A DNA stretch of 64,000 nucleotides from NCBI GenBank assembly GCA_001414485.1, contig LLEY01000073.1, positions 1 to 64,000 on the forward strand. Direction: 5' to 3'. This DNA comes from Calycina herbarum. Lineage: Eukaryota; Ascomycota; Leotiomycetes; Helotiales; Pezizellaceae. Positions 1 through 9,699 of this stretch are shown piece by piece; positions within the stretch are counted from its first letter, which is position 1; the number at the start of each line of letters is the position of its first letter. The notes under the pieces are model-generated. The model was given only the letters and a program-made list of their open reading frames with translations. It did no database searches and was not told where the DNA came from. Position numbers and translations under genes: made by a program.

Positions 1-145
1 CCCCCCCCCCCCCCCCCCGCGGCAACCCTCCCGTCTCCTCTAAAAAGCGTCGTTTCCTCCCCTCCCCTCCCCTAAGTCATTCCGTCGTGTTTCGCTTTTC
101 TGGTGAGGTTCTCCTCGCCATTACTTGCTGCCTGCTACGTAGATC
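1..145. other. Left edge with an 18-base poly-C tract
   Basis: The window opens with 18 consecutive C, followed by C/T-rich sequence. No gene is seen here. The stretch lies just downstream of the caspase-like gene on the minus strand and probably holds its 3' untranslated region. Confidence 0.5.
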
Positions 146-986
146 TCATGGTAGGAGAGTTAGAAGAAAAATTTGTCTTCCCCCATCACTCGTCAACGTG
201 ACGTGGGTTGGCGTTGAGACATCCCCCCCCCTTCAACCCCTTTGTTCTCAAATCCGCCAATACCCATGCATATAGGTCCTTGACCGAAAATTGGGTGTTG
301 ACTTTACGTCTTAGGGTTTCTGTAAGAGCACGCGAAAAAGAATCTGGTCCAGGGAGCGCCGCGATATCATGGAACCCCGATGCTCCAATGAACTCGGTTA
401 CGGTTCCATTTTGCATGATAGTACCGCTAGGATGATTGGTCGTAATTGCTGCCTTGCAACAATCGTAGATCAACAAGGAGTCGCACGCTGAGTTCTCGAA
501 GGCTTCTTGTACGTCGGTACTTGCGACTTCTGGGGTTTTTGGGCCGGCGTCTCGGACTCTTTCATAAACGTCAATTAGCTATCTTTCAGATTTAGACTCC
601 ATGACTTACGGTAGCCATATCAAATCTTGAGGGTCCCAACTATTCTTAATGCTGGAGGCATACCCGTGCCCTGCATAAACACCAATTCGCAAGATATCGG
701 GTGAGCTGTCGTATCCCATCCACTCCCCAATCTCTCGCATCAGCTCCCGTCCCGAGTTCTTGTTTGGTATGGAGACATTCGTAACGTAGTACCCATAGTC
801 TCTGCTCAAGACCTTTGCAAGAGCTTCGAGCTCGCAGCCAACCCCTAGGTCGTCTGTGGCCCACTTGATTAGGATCACAAAAACAGCAGTGTACTGTCTT
901 GGTTCCAGTTCGGCCTTCAACCTCGCCACCTCTTCCTTCAATCTTGTGATGGTCTCGATCTCGGTTTCGGAGGTTGTCGAATTCAT
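146..986 (-). CDS. Caspase-like (peptidase C14) protein, frame broken near the C-terminus
   Basis: This is a small caspase-fold protein. Exon 1 (986-610) gives an N-terminal coiled coil (about residues 8-28, ITRLKEEVARLKAELE) and the first half of the fold. The catalytic His lies in YAGHG. A 51-nt intron (559-609, GTAAGT donor, GCTAAT branch) is followed by exon 2 with the catalytic Cys in LLIYDCC. The arrangement is that of fungal C14/metacaspase-like proteins, which act in proteolysis or regulated cell death. In exon 2 the frame reads through K-GGG-C to an early stop at 186. Dropping one G from the G9 run (plus-strand C9, 223-231) restores a family-like ending (STPTHVTLTSDGG, then a short hydrophobic tail) and a stop at 146-148, giving about 262 residues. 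The break may be a real frameshift or a homopolymer error. The family call is firm; its function in this fungus is not known. Confidence 0.8.
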
Positions 987-1789
987 TTTGAAATATCAAG
1001 CTGCAAATATCGGTGTGTCGAAAGATAGGCAGCGAAAGATGGTGGGGGCGTGTAATTGGGTGTAGACTCGCGACGAGAAGTGAAAAGAGCAGTCTGCGAA
1101 ATTTTACCCACCGCAAGTAAAATTTCGCACGGACATACTCAATTCCGACCAACAGCCAGTAAACCACATGGAAAAATACATTTGTATCTAGCTTGATTCC
1201 CTTACTGAGTATGCAGCTACTTTGACCTACTTTATTACTTATCTGTCATTATGTAGTTGTGTGTCCCTCACTGAGGAGAGACCCTCTTCTTATTCTTTCG
1301 AAAACCACTCTCTGAACCGCAAATCCAAAGCAATGCTATTCTAACCTAGGTAGGTATTGACTATAATGGAATCAAACCGCAGATAATGAGCAATGGATCT
1401 AATACATCGGTACAATCAAATCGCCGCTAGCCACGATGCTCAATACCAGCGATTAAGAGAGGTGGAATAATATTGGACTCATTCATGTTACTTGCTTGGT
1501 AAATAAACCACGCCAAATGGGAACCCAAACCTCCGAAAGCTATGTTGACTCCGAGTTTTCTTCCTTCAATCATCCAGCAAACCAAAAACAAAGTTTAGAA
1601 AGTCGGTATTCCCTTCCCCACGAAATAGCACCAGGCCGGGGGCGAGAAAGACGTTACAATCAGTTAAAGTAGCGTAATGTTCAGACGGCCCGACCGTAGC
1701 CTTTGACCAAATCCGGTACAGAGTCTTGCAAGAACCCTGATGAAAGCTCGTGAATTTCATACCTGAAAGGAAAAGAGGGAGAAAAATAG
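987..1789. other. Intergenic region, no convincing gene
   Basis: This is upstream sequence of the caspase-like gene. A 64-codon minus-strand frame at 1566-1760 (MKFTSFHQGSCK...) abuts the AT-rich relic DNA to its right. It could be a gene fragment, but no family is recognised and no splice partner is seen. Confidence 0.4.
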
Positions 1790-2640
1790 AGAGTCCTGTA
1801 ACTATCCAAAAAATTAGATCATCCTAAGACTATTCTAAGATAGTTCTAGAAATTAACTATTTATTATTTTCTTAATCATCTATTAATAAGATAGTACTTT
1901 TTTAAGACGCTCTTAAGATAGTTTCTCCCAAGGACTATTAGGTATAATCTCTACTTTAAAGGATAGTAAGTTATATAAAGAGTATTATAAGATACTCTAT
2001 AGCACTAGAACTATTCTAGAAGGGCCTTATAAAGCTAAGACTATTCTAAGACAGACTTACAAAGTTAGGACTATTCCTGGGACAGTTTAAGACGCCTTAC
2101 CTAAGAAGCAGGGGTAGCACATAGACCTTTTTACATACTCAGTATCGCTTGTAGTACTACAATACTAACGCTAAAAGAATATAAAGTGTAAAATCGTTCA
2201 ATTCCGAAAGTTTACTTATACGCATAAGAGGCAGACTACCTGGGGTAGATAAGAGAAAGCCTTTATGTAAGCGTACACACGAGAGTGCAGGGTGTTTAAA
2301 GGAAGCCGAATTCCCAAAGAGCCGTATAGTCCATACACCTAGATTCTAGGACGCTCTTAAGACGGTCCTAAGATAATAGGATAGCCTTAGTAACTATCTC
2401 ATAACCCTAGGATTATCTTAAAGGCAGTCTAAATACTTAGGAACTATTAAGAAATATCCTAATTAGTTAAATAGTCCAAAGTCGAGACGGTAGAGAGAGC
2501 AACCAGTAGAGGGTCCTATATAATAAAATTATCTCCTCGTTAGATTATCTAAGGATAGTCCCCAGAGTGTCTCTTTTACCCCCCCTTTTCCTTTAAGATA
2601 TGTGAAAAACTATTCCTCCAAGAACAATAAAACAACATTA
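1790..2640. repeat. AT-rich relic region, probably RIP-degraded repeat
   Basis: The sequence is rich in TA and in variants of CTATTCTAAGA and AAGATAGT on both strands, with no open frame. CA dinucleotides look scarce beside TA, as in the transposons at the right end of the window. I infer an old mobile element mutated beyond recognition. No terminal repeat or coding motif survives to name it. Confidence 0.55.
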
Positions 2641-2675
2641 ATCAAGTGCAAAACGTAAGGGCCAAACCGAGACGT

Positions 2676-3246
2676 GCGAGTAAATCATCGAGTAAGCTGC
2701 AAATAATCGAGTAAGCCAAGCATCAAATTTATGGGCCAAAAAAAAGCTGTAACTCGCCTAGAGGTTCCATTGGAGTGGAAGTCTCTTTATCAAAGTACGC
2801 TGCTTCACTTCTTCTTTACTTTTCAGGGAACAACCCCCTTTCCAATAACAAGCAAAGAGTTATATTACTCGAAGAATCCCTCGAACAAACTGGACAGAGT
2901 CTAACTTGACGCTCGTAACTTTTTCTGGCCCCTAAAGCAGGCTTGGGATACTCAATGATTATTAGCTTATAACTATTTTTTATCCAGTTAAATTTGTCTA
3001 GGTCACTCGTAGGTTATTTGTAAATTACTTGTGGTTTACTCATGGCTCACACGTAACTCATCTTTTTAGCCCCCAATTTTGACAAGTTACTCTATATTTG
3101 ATAGTACTATATGTTGGCGTACAGGGAGATTGATAGCTTACTCGCGCTCTTGATTTTGTAGGCTAGACATCTACGAGTAAGCCAACCATCACATTTCGAG
3201 TAAGCCATCAATTATCGAGTAAGCTATACACCACCGAGGAAGCCAA
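2676..3246. repeat. Field of CGAGTAAGC-type short repeats in both orientations
   Basis: Copies of CGAGTAAGC(C/T) or one-mismatch variants occur near 2676, 2688, 2707, 3174, 3197, 3218 and 3235 in direct orientation, about 20-24 bases apart within two clusters. Inverted versions (GCTTACTCGCG near 3135; degenerate forms such as GTTTACTCATGG and GTAACTC at 3030-3065) lie between the clusters. Such clustered motifs resemble the subterminal repeats of some DNA transposons, but no terminal inverted repeat or target duplication could be fixed. No coding sequence is seen. Confidence 0.55.
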
Positions 3247-3249
3247 AAC

Positions 3250-3498
3250 TCATAATTTGGAAATTATGTTTAAAGTTTGCGAGAATAAACCCCTCTGCTG
3301 AAAAGCACCCCCGAAAGCTAAAGTATGTGTTCCGTCTTCTAAGCCATGTTTCACCGGCTGGATAGAGGACAAAATACGGTTTGAAGACGAGGGGAGGTTG
3401 TGGACGGAGAAGTAGAATTCGACGTTTGATAACAGGAGTAACATATTTGTTTTCACCATCTCTATTTCTTCAGCAGTGGGCTCCAAGAGATGAGACAT
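3250..3498 (-). CDS. Possible truncated hypothetical protein (82 codons)
   Basis: The frame starts MSHLLEPTAEEIEMVKTNM and ends at the border of the CGAGTAAGC repeat field. The composition is protein-like (an acidic N-terminal helix, then LLLLSNVEFYF), but no family is recognised. Its 3' end coincides with the repeat boundary, so it may be a gene cut by that element. It could also be chance. Confidence 0.25.
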   Translation of the reverse strand: MSHLLEPTAEEIEMVKTNMLLLLSNVEFYFSVHNLPSSSNRILSSIQPVKHGLEDGTHTLAFGGAFQQRGLFSQTLNIISKL

Positions 3499-3567
3499 AA
3501 AATGGGAATTATACAGTACATTGTACAGATCAACTCATCTTTATCTTCGCTTAACCTTGATCCAACT

Positions 3568-4569
3568 TTAGCTTCCCTCCAAAAGTATCTTTTGGTCAGA
3601 TGCCAGCGTTACTAATGCCGTCAATGGTCTTACCTTGATAATCTTCACATCCGCTTCGCTCTTCCCTTCGCTCTGAACACTGTAAGAGAATTCTTGGAAC
3701 CCCTCACACGCAGCAGCATGCTCCCCTCCAGTATTTACACAAACCACAGCCCCGCTGAAGCCCTCATGTTTGTTCGAGATTCTGCTAACTGCCTCGTTCG
3801 CTGCCGCTTGGGGTCCCATTCCTCCCCTCATCAACTCCACGCCTAAGAAGGCTGGCAAATGCCTCATCATCACATCTCCATCGCCGGTTGCAACACAAGC
3901 TCCAACCTCATCATCCACATACCCTCCAGCACCCGGAAGAGGAGCATCTCCAATCCGACCTGCAATTTTGTGTCTAGCGCCGTTTGAAGACATGCCCACG
4001 GCCATTCTCCCGTCCGTCTGCAGAGCAATCTGCCCAATTGTATCGTGATTATGTTCGTCGAATCGAGGTGGGGGGTTCAATGTCGAGGTGCCCTCTGCTT
4101 CAATTGTCCCATTACATCCCCTCCCATCCGTGTAAAAGTTTGGCACACACCCATTCTTGACCCAATCTTGGTATAGTTTTCTAGAGTACTCGCTCGTGAG
4201 GGACTCGTTCGTGTAGCCCAGCTTGACAGCAAATTCCGTCGCCAATTCCCCCGCCAACATACTATGCTCAGTCAATTCCATCACATCGCGCGCGACCTTC
4301 GTAGCATCCTTCACACCTCTCAATCCTGCCACAGCGCCCATATTCTGATCGCTGCCGCGCATTACGAGCGCATCCAGTGTAGTTTCGCCATTGGAGTCCG
4401 GGGAACCACCCCACCCGACCGTGAAATCAGATTGCAGCTCTTCCGCCTTGGAGCACCCGACGACGACGGCAGTTACAGGATCGATGGCAGGAGAAGAGGC
4501 GAGGGAGAGGAAGGCAGCGTGTGTGGCAGCCGTGAAGGGCCAGGTGTTGACGATGAGGGGTCCTGGCAT
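3568..4569 (-). CDS. Glycosylasparaginase (N4-(beta-N-acetylglucosaminyl)-L-asparaginase), Ntn hydrolase
   Basis: The enzyme hydrolyses the GlcNAc-Asn bond left after degradation of N-glycoproteins, normally in the vacuole or lysosome. From this start the frame is 333 residues. It begins with the family N-terminus PLIVNTWPFTAATHAAF, then GSPDSNGETTLDA. The autoproteolysis site HNHD/TIG follows, with catalytic Thr177 as the first residue of the beta subunit. After it come GRIGDAPLPGAGGYVDDEVG and CVATGDGDVMMRHLPA, the substrate-site loops. All expected catalytic elements are present and the length fits the family. No signal peptide is encoded from this ATG. A candidate upstream exon lies at 4610-4834 (hydrophobic MMGRFAPRLILWGLL), but its frame does not join cleanly at the visible splice sites. 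The acceptor ATAG before LQALEYTMPG suggests an intron just upstream, so the true start is uncertain. Confidence 0.93.
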   Translation of the reverse strand: MPGPLIVNTWPFTAATHAAFLSLASSPAIDPVTAVVVGCSKAEELQSDFTVGWGGSPDSNGETTLDALVMRGSDQNMGAVAGLRGVKDATKVARDVMELTEHSMLAGELATEFAVKLGYTNESLTSEYSRKLYQDWVKNGCVPNFYTDGRGCNGTIEAEGTSTLNPPPRFDEHNHDTIGQIALQTDGRMAVGMSSNGARHKIAGRIGDAPLPGAGGYVDDEVGACVATGDGDVMMRHLPAFLGVELMRGGMGPQAAANEAVSRISNKHEGFSGAVVCVNTGGEHAAACEGFQEFSYSVQSEGKSEADVKIIKVRPLTALVTLASDQKILLEGS

Positions 4570-4609
4570 TGTGTATTCCAGGGCTTGAAGCTATCTGTAT
4601 GTCAGCATT

Positions 4610-5250
4610 TCAGTGATGGGTCAGATGCTGAACACGTCGCAATCGTCGCATCGCAAACCCTTCTTCTCCTTCAACGCACCTGGAACACAACTCACCATCC
4701 AGTAGCACCACGTTGAGCAATCTGCAATTGCCAAAACTACCCCGGAAGTAGCAAGAAAAGGAGTCCAAAATCCGCAAAAACACAACGGTTAATAAACCCC
4801 AGAGAATAAGCCTGGGAGCGAATCGGCCCATCAAAACCTACCTAACCCCCAACCTCGAGATAACTACCGAACTACCTTTCCCCCCGATCCTTGCTTCCGT
4901 ACAAAATACACTTCTAGGCCTCGGAGGAAGGAGCTTGTCGTCTGTAGATCCCGTGTCTAAACACTAACTTTGACTTGAAGTTTCCACATTAGTTTCTTCT
5001 AGTAAATTATCGACCAAAAGCACGATTCTTGGTAGATAACCTACTAATAATGGCAGAAGAAACCAATCTTTTCTTTTCTTAAAATCTCTTCCTTCCCCAA
5101 CATATATCCTGAAGGTATGTTTCCTCGCCATTCCTTTCCCACTTCCCTCTGGGCTATGAATTCGAATTCTCAGTGGCTCGTGGATTGTGAGAGGAATTGT
5201 AATCAGGGAAGCGTCTTTTCCAGTTTAGCTTCTGTTCTTTTTTCGGCATT
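4610..5250. other. Upstream region of the glycosylasparaginase gene
   Basis: It holds a GTGAGT donor followed by a CTGAC branch and an ATAG acceptor just before the enzyme start on the minus strand. It also holds a hydrophobic minus-strand frame (4610-4834) that could encode a signal segment. The rest (4835-5250) shows no supported gene. Confidence 0.4.
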
Positions 5251-5805
5251 TCAATCCCGTTTCTCGTGTACTGGCCATCTATTAGCATCGAGTGCGAATG
5301 CGATCCTCGTGTTGTTCATTTTTTCCAGCCGTTCTTCCAACGCAAACCCAGAAATGCTCAGCCCTTGGGTAGTGAATGGACTATCACTTTCCCCGCTCTG
5401 TCCCCCTTTTCCATTCTCGCTTCGGGGTTCTGGTTTTGGTGCAAAGTTGTTGAACCAAAACGGCCATTGGAGAAAAGAATCGCTCGCATGAATCTTTTCT
5501 TTGTACCCCTGGGATTTGGGGCGAAAGGGCTTTGCTCCTCTTGTTCTTGTCGTACTTTGCTTGATGTCCCACGTAACTTCAATTCCATTCAAGTTCGGGG
5601 TTGCCATTAGCAGGAGATTCCATCTGTTATAGATGGTCATGTGCTTAACATTAATGGAGTTGCCGAGAGAGGTAAATGTGAAAACGCCGAAGATGGTCTT
5701 GCTGTTTCTAGTTGTACTTTCAAGGGACAGGATGGGAGTGCGCGGTGGTGTGTCGATAAAGTGACGCCCAGGTGGAATTTCCTGTCGTATTTTGAACGGG
5801 GTCAA
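5251..5805 (-). CDS. Unrecognised 184-codon open frame
   Basis: This is a minus-strand frame longer than most chance frames nearby (MTPFKIRQEIPPGRHF...). Its composition is mixed, with no signal peptide, membrane segment or known motif. Plus-strand frames of 114-124 codons overlap it, so strand and reality are unclear. I recognise no family and treat it as doubtful. Confidence 0.22.
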   Translation of the reverse strand: MTPFKIRQEIPPGRHFIDTPPRTPILSLESTTRNSKTIFGVFTFTSLGNSINVKHMTIYNRWNLLLMATPNLNGIEVTWDIKQSTTRTRGAKPFRPKSQGYKEKIHASDSFLQWPFWFNNFAPKPEPRSENGKGGQSGESDSPFTTQGLSISGFALEERLEKMNNTRIAFALDANRWPVHEKRD

Positions 5806-6249
5806 GGGCCCAACCTACTTTCGCAATATCCTTCCCTTCGTCTACCCTTCTGCGGTTATACTACCTTCAGCCAGCATCGTTTGCGTCGAAGCTTCCGTCC
5901 GTTTTTGCGCTGGTGCCGCTGTGATTGTTCTGTCTTCCAGTTGGCAGTTGTGCTAGGAAGTTGGGCGCACAGCGTTCTTGGGTAGATAATAGAAACGGGA
6001 GAGGATCAATTGAGGTTATAGTGCTCTCCGGTGGCTTTATGCGAGATACGTGTGGTGTCAAATATGGGCGATGCTCGTGGTGTTGCTGGAGCCCAACAAG
6101 GCTAGATTTAACGAGGCCGCTCTCTAGATCTCTTCCTCGCCAACTCTGAACACACCGTCGCAAACCCATCAACATCAACACCACAGCCACCACAGCCACC
6201 ATACACGTCAACCGCCTCTGCCCGACCGAGCTAGCATCGCCCAAATGCA
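5806..6249. other. Intergenic region, nothing supported
   Basis: Several overlapping short frames exist on both strands, none with a motif, plausible introns or a convincing start. A GT- and C-rich stretch with short CCACAG/CAACA repeats lies at 6170-6210. Confidence 0.35.
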
Positions 6250-6947
6250 ATGCCCTCCAACAACGGCCTCCCAGGGCCCAGCCACGAGAATGCACCTGCT
6301 CCATCTAGACGCACACGTCGACCTCGTGAAGTACCAGAGGACTCTGAATATGAACAGTCCAAATTTGAATACGGAGAGTCCGATGGCGACGAATCAATGA
6401 CCAGCTCAACCACATGTCCACCGCATGCAAGGAAGCCAAGGCATGGGGAATCAAGAGCAGGGGAAGCCAATTTCGTCGCGGATGTTCGACTGGATGCTCG
6501 AGCACGACACAAACGACCTCTACAACACATGCCTATTTCGGAATGAAGGCAAAGCTAGATGATAATGTTACGAGTGGAGACTTAGATACAATGATCCGAG
6601 CTTGGGATAAGCTCGTGGCAGATCATCCGGAGTATCAGTTGCAAACCGCAAAGCATTTTTCAAAACAAGTTCCAAAAACAAGACGCACATTCAGGGAAGG
6701 TTTATAGTTGAAGCAACAATACCCCCTTCTAGCTTATCCTGAGAAGAAAGAGGTGGAACAATACGAAGAAGGTCGAGAGGATGAGGGTCGAGAGGTTGGA
6801 GGGGCTGCCAAGGACGAGGGAGAGGTGGAACAATATGGAGAAGATCGAGAGTATGAAGGGGCTGCGACGGACGAGCAAGTGGAGAATCAAGAGGAAGAGG
6901 AAAATACTGAACGTGTGCATGACGTAGAAGAAGAGGAGCGGTGGTGA
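6250..6947 (+). pseudogene. Broken hypothetical gene with a Glu-rich C-terminus
   Basis: Three protein-like pieces lie in different frames. The first begins MPSNNGLPGPSHENAP (from 6250, acidic and Ser-rich). The second reads MFDWMLEHDTNDLYNTCL (about 6479-6535). The third contains GDLDTMIRAWDKLVADHP (about 6578-6630). A Glu-rich tail follows at 6708-6947. No introns with good splice sites reconcile the frames, so I infer a decayed or mis-sequenced gene. No family is recognised. Confidence 0.3.
6751..6880 (+). repeat. 72-bp imperfect tandem repeat inside the Glu-rich tail
   Basis: AGGTGGAACAATA occurs at 6751 and again at 6823. The following bases stay alike in both units (GAAGAAGGTCGAGAG against GAGAAGATCGAGAG, then GGGGCTGC and GACGAG). 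The unit encodes an EVEQYxExREyEG...GAA-type acidic repeat. Confidence 0.6.
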
Positions 6948-7434
6948 TGATATTGCTCAGGTTGAAAGTGACGCTCTCAAAACGATAATAGAGTCGAACC
7001 CAGAGTGCCATTGCCGCCCGTGTCAGATGCGCAGTTCCTCGAGGACACAATTCGACATTTACGAGAGAGCAAGCAGTTCCATTTGAGATCCAGCAGACAA
7101 TTTCTGTAAGAAAGATCCTACTGGGACTGTCCGGATTTTCAGCAGCATGTCAGATTGGATGCCCATCTCCCGGCTCGCCTAATTTCTCCCCTTGTTATCA
7201 GCCTCACTAGAGCACCAAGATTTTGGGCTTTGGTGGCGCAAAGCAACACGGATAAACCCATAATTATGGAGAGACATTTGAATGATTTTTAACTGACTTA
7301 ATCTGGTGGTTTCGCGAGGTTTAATTTTCTTTTTGTGGTGGGAAGAGGTTGGTAGACTGAACATGGATTACTTAAACAAGCGATGAGAGAGAAATGCAAA
7401 ATATTTCTTTAACTCCAATTTAAACCAAAACACC

Positions 7435-8024
7435 ATGAGTACTCAAACAAATCATCCATTCTCGGGATTTATACCCCAGGTGAGTATCTTGAAAGCATCA
7501 ACCTCATTGTCTTCCTCCAGAAACCCGAGTACGGACAGCCTCTTGTGCCGAACACCCCAACGACAGTATCCCCTCGAATCAAAGACGCACAAATGGAAAT
7601 TACGCCCCGTAGCTGGCAGCATCAGCCATACGCCAGACAAATGTTCTCGATAATCAGCGATATGGACGCTCGAAACGTTTTTCAATGCCGCAATGTCACT
7701 CTTCAGGTAGCTCGTGGTGCGAATGACAAGAGCAGTAATCGCAGCTAACATCAAAATCTCGCATTTAACCGAGTTCACTCAGCTGGCGAAGCTTGCACAC
7801 TCTCTAGAAATCCACCAATTGTGACCTCTCTAGCTGCAACAGTTGCTATGGGTTCATTCTTTCCAGTGGCTGAAATTCAACACACCGCATGGTTCCAGTC
7901 TCTGGTTAATGTCATTTCAACAACAGGTGACTACGGTGGAGCACCCGGCGTATCCATGCGTCAACCTCCTTTTGCTTTCCATAACTCAGTAAATTCATTG
8001 GATGATGCTTTAGGGTTGATGTGA
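7435..8024 (+). CDS. Small hypothetical protein, three exons (about 160 aa)
   Basis: This model was built from splice signals and is not a single open frame. Exon 1 is 7435-7479 (MSTQTNHPFSGFIPQ, donor GTGAGT). A 41-nt intron follows, then exon 2 at 7521-7716 (KPEYGQPLVPNTPTTVSPRI ... NVTLQVAR) and a 66-nt intron with a GCTAAC branch. Exon 3 is 7783-8024 (GEACTLSRNPPIVTS ... SLDDALGLM). The frame is continuous across all three and totals 161 codons. No signal peptide, membrane segment or known motif is visible. The first intron is short for a fungus. If it is not spliced the model fails, so this is only a moderate call. Confidence 0.4.
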
Positions 8025-8800
8025 GCACTTTCAGTGCCGCGTGCCGTTTTGAACATGTCTTTAATCCAGAGTACGGGATTAGCAGAATTGGTTCTCGTGC
8101 AAGTTGGGTCCGGGAAACTCTTCTCTTGGAATGATGATGGTAATTATGTTGGCTAGAAGGAGAAGTTTACGGGACTTGATAATTATAATTAGTAGGGAGT
8201 TTCTGACCAATCATATTTTTTGAACTGAATCATTTCTCTAGTTGGCCACTTCACAACCAAGGTACACTAGCAAGCTCGCAACTACTGCACATGATCGTAC
8301 GAGAACAAATATCATTGTCATCCATATGAAGGAGTCAATATAACCATAACACATGTTTTCCATAAGTTCACTGAGTGAGGCCAGCTCGCCATCAGGTCAT
8401 CATGTCATCAGCGATATATATTTTGAATTAATTGGACCACACTCATCTGCTTTACACCACGTGTCAAAGGTTTCTTCGTATGTCATTTAAAATTGACCAC
8501 AATTATTGCCGGATAAGTCAAATCGAATGCTTTGGAAGATCACATCTCACACATGGGAAATTGTCAAAATTTGTTTGGTACTCAATTGATTTGTTCACTA
8601 TGTCCAGGCTTGAACTCATTAACTTTTCCCATTCCGAAATGCCATACAATTTAGCGTCAACCATTAATGCAACTCCAGTTTCCACAAAGAAGTGAAAGTA
8701 ATTCCCCGAAAAGGACTCCAACCAGGTCCAATTCTCAAGCAAAAGAAAATCCTAATCCATCCCAAATCCTAGGACTGGAAGCCCGGACCAAGTTCACCAT
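8025..8800. other. Intergenic region, nothing supported
   Basis: AT-leaning sequence downstream of the small hypothetical gene and of the convergent Hsp20 gene. Short frames here (for example 8432-8695) show no motifs. It probably contains the two 3' untranslated regions. Confidence 0.45.
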
Positions 8801-9406
8801 TTACTCAATGGCAATCTTGCGACCAGATGGCTTCTTGGCTTTCGGAACAATGACCGTGAGAATACCATCCTTCATGCTTGCCTTGACACCATCCTGATCA
8901 ACATGTCCGGGGAAACCAAATGAGCGACTGAATTCTCCAATACTGCGCTCAGAAACCCAATACTTGCTCTTCTGCTCCTTCTCCTCCTTAGGCTTCTCAT
9001 TGCCCTTAGCTACTTCTCCAGAAGCAGTGCCGGTGCTGCCTTCAGGGGCATCTTCGACGGTGGGTTGATGCTTCTCGTGTTCGATGGCCTTTTGATCGGC
9101 TGGTCCCTCGATGAAACCAGTTGGTGGAGTGCCGCGTTCGTAGTGACGTTCGGTGCGGCCGTGGACAGTGAGGGTTTGGGCGTCGGTAAATTCGATGTTG
9201 ACGTCCTTTTGTTCGACGCCTGGGAGTTCGCCGTGGAGCTCGTAGTTTGTCTCGTTCTCCTTGAGGTCGAATTTAGGTTGGAATGTGGTGAGGGAGCGGC
9301 CACCAGTTCCAGCTCCGGTGTAGTGGTTGTCAAATTGATCAAGGAGACGGAAGAGAGGGGTGAATGAGGGTTCGGAAGTGTAGTAAGAGCGTGGGAAGAG
9401 AGACAT
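8801..9406 (-). CDS. hsp30: Small heat-shock protein, Hsp20/alpha-crystallin (Hsp30 type)
   Basis: This is an ATP-independent holdase chaperone that binds unfolding proteins during heat stress. From MSLFPRSYY the protein is 201 residues, the length and start typical of fungal Hsp30. The alpha-crystallin domain begins at FQPKFDLKENETNYELHGEL and PGVEQKDVNIEF. It is interrupted by a charged insertion (HEKHQPTVEDAPEG ... KPKEEKEQKSK), as in Hsp30. It resumes at YWVSERSIGEFSRSFGFP and ends with GILTVIVPKAKK, the conserved I/V-x-I/V-type tail. I chose the ATG at 9404-9406 for its CACCCAAAATG context and family match. An in-frame ATG 29 codons upstream (9493) would add a basic, acid-free leader (MNKYRALSRRLPLRTTLLP). 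Heat-shock elements and a TATA box lie immediately upstream. Confidence 0.95.
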   Translation of the reverse strand: MSLFPRSYYTSEPSFTPLFRLLDQFDNHYTGAGTGGRSLTTFQPKFDLKENETNYELHGELPGVEQKDVNIEFTDAQTLTVHGRTERHYERGTPPTGFIEGPADQKAIEHEKHQPTVEDAPEGSTGTASGEVAKGNEKPKEEKEQKSKYWVSERSIGEFSRSFGFPGHVDQDGVKASMKDGILTVIVPKAKKPSGRKIAIE

Positions 9407-9543
9407 TTTGGGTGTTGTGTGGAGAGGTCTTTTGACTGGTAGTAATGTTGTTCTGAGTGGAAGTCTTCGTGAGAGTGCTCGGTACTTGTTCATTGAAGTT
9501 GTTGATGATGAAGAAGGAAGAGGGATTTCAGAGCTTGAGGGGT

Positions 9544-9551
9544 CTTTTATA
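9544..9551 (-). promoter_or_regulatory. TATA box of the Hsp20 gene
   Basis: TATAAAAG on the minus strand, about 140 bases upstream of the chosen start and directly downstream of the heat-shock element. Confidence 0.65.
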
Positions 9552-9565
9552 GACCAAACTCTGGA

Positions 9566-9583
9566 TTCTGGACACTTCTGGAA
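9566..9583 (-). promoter_or_regulatory. Heat-shock element (proximal)
   Basis: TTCTGGACACTTCTGGAA contains alternating TTC and GAA-type units at exact 5-base spacing (TTC-nn-GAc-nn-TTC-nn-GAA). This is the binding pattern of heat-shock factor trimers. It sits about 15 bases upstream of the TATA box of the Hsp20 gene. Confidence 0.75.
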
Positions 9584-9679
9584 TTGTCCATTTGGAGGTA
9601 AACAGATGCTTCTCGTATGATCTTTGCGGGGTTGCGGGGTTGACGTAACTCATAAAGAGGTCTTTGGTCACATGACCTA

Positions 9680-9697
9680 GAAATTTCTAGCAATTTC
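9680..9697 (-). promoter_or_regulatory. Heat-shock element (distal)
   Basis: GAAATTTCTAGCAATTTC gives GAA-nn-TTC followed by another TTC ten bases on. It is a second, weaker heat-shock factor site about 100 bases further upstream of the Hsp20 gene. Confidence 0.55.
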
Positions 9698-9699
9698 TA

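Noticed and set aside
2676..3246. CRISPR-like reading of the regularly spaced CGAGTAAGC words
   Set aside because: The repeats are only 9-10 bases, occur in both orientations and are degenerate. The genome is eukaryotic.
4264..4716. 150-codon plus-strand frame over the glycosylasparaginase
   Set aside because: It lies opposite a clearly coding minus strand and has no motif.
6985..7010. GTCGAACCC resembling a tRNA B box
   Set aside because: No A box or cloverleaf could be drawn around it. No tRNA or rRNA gene was found in the window.
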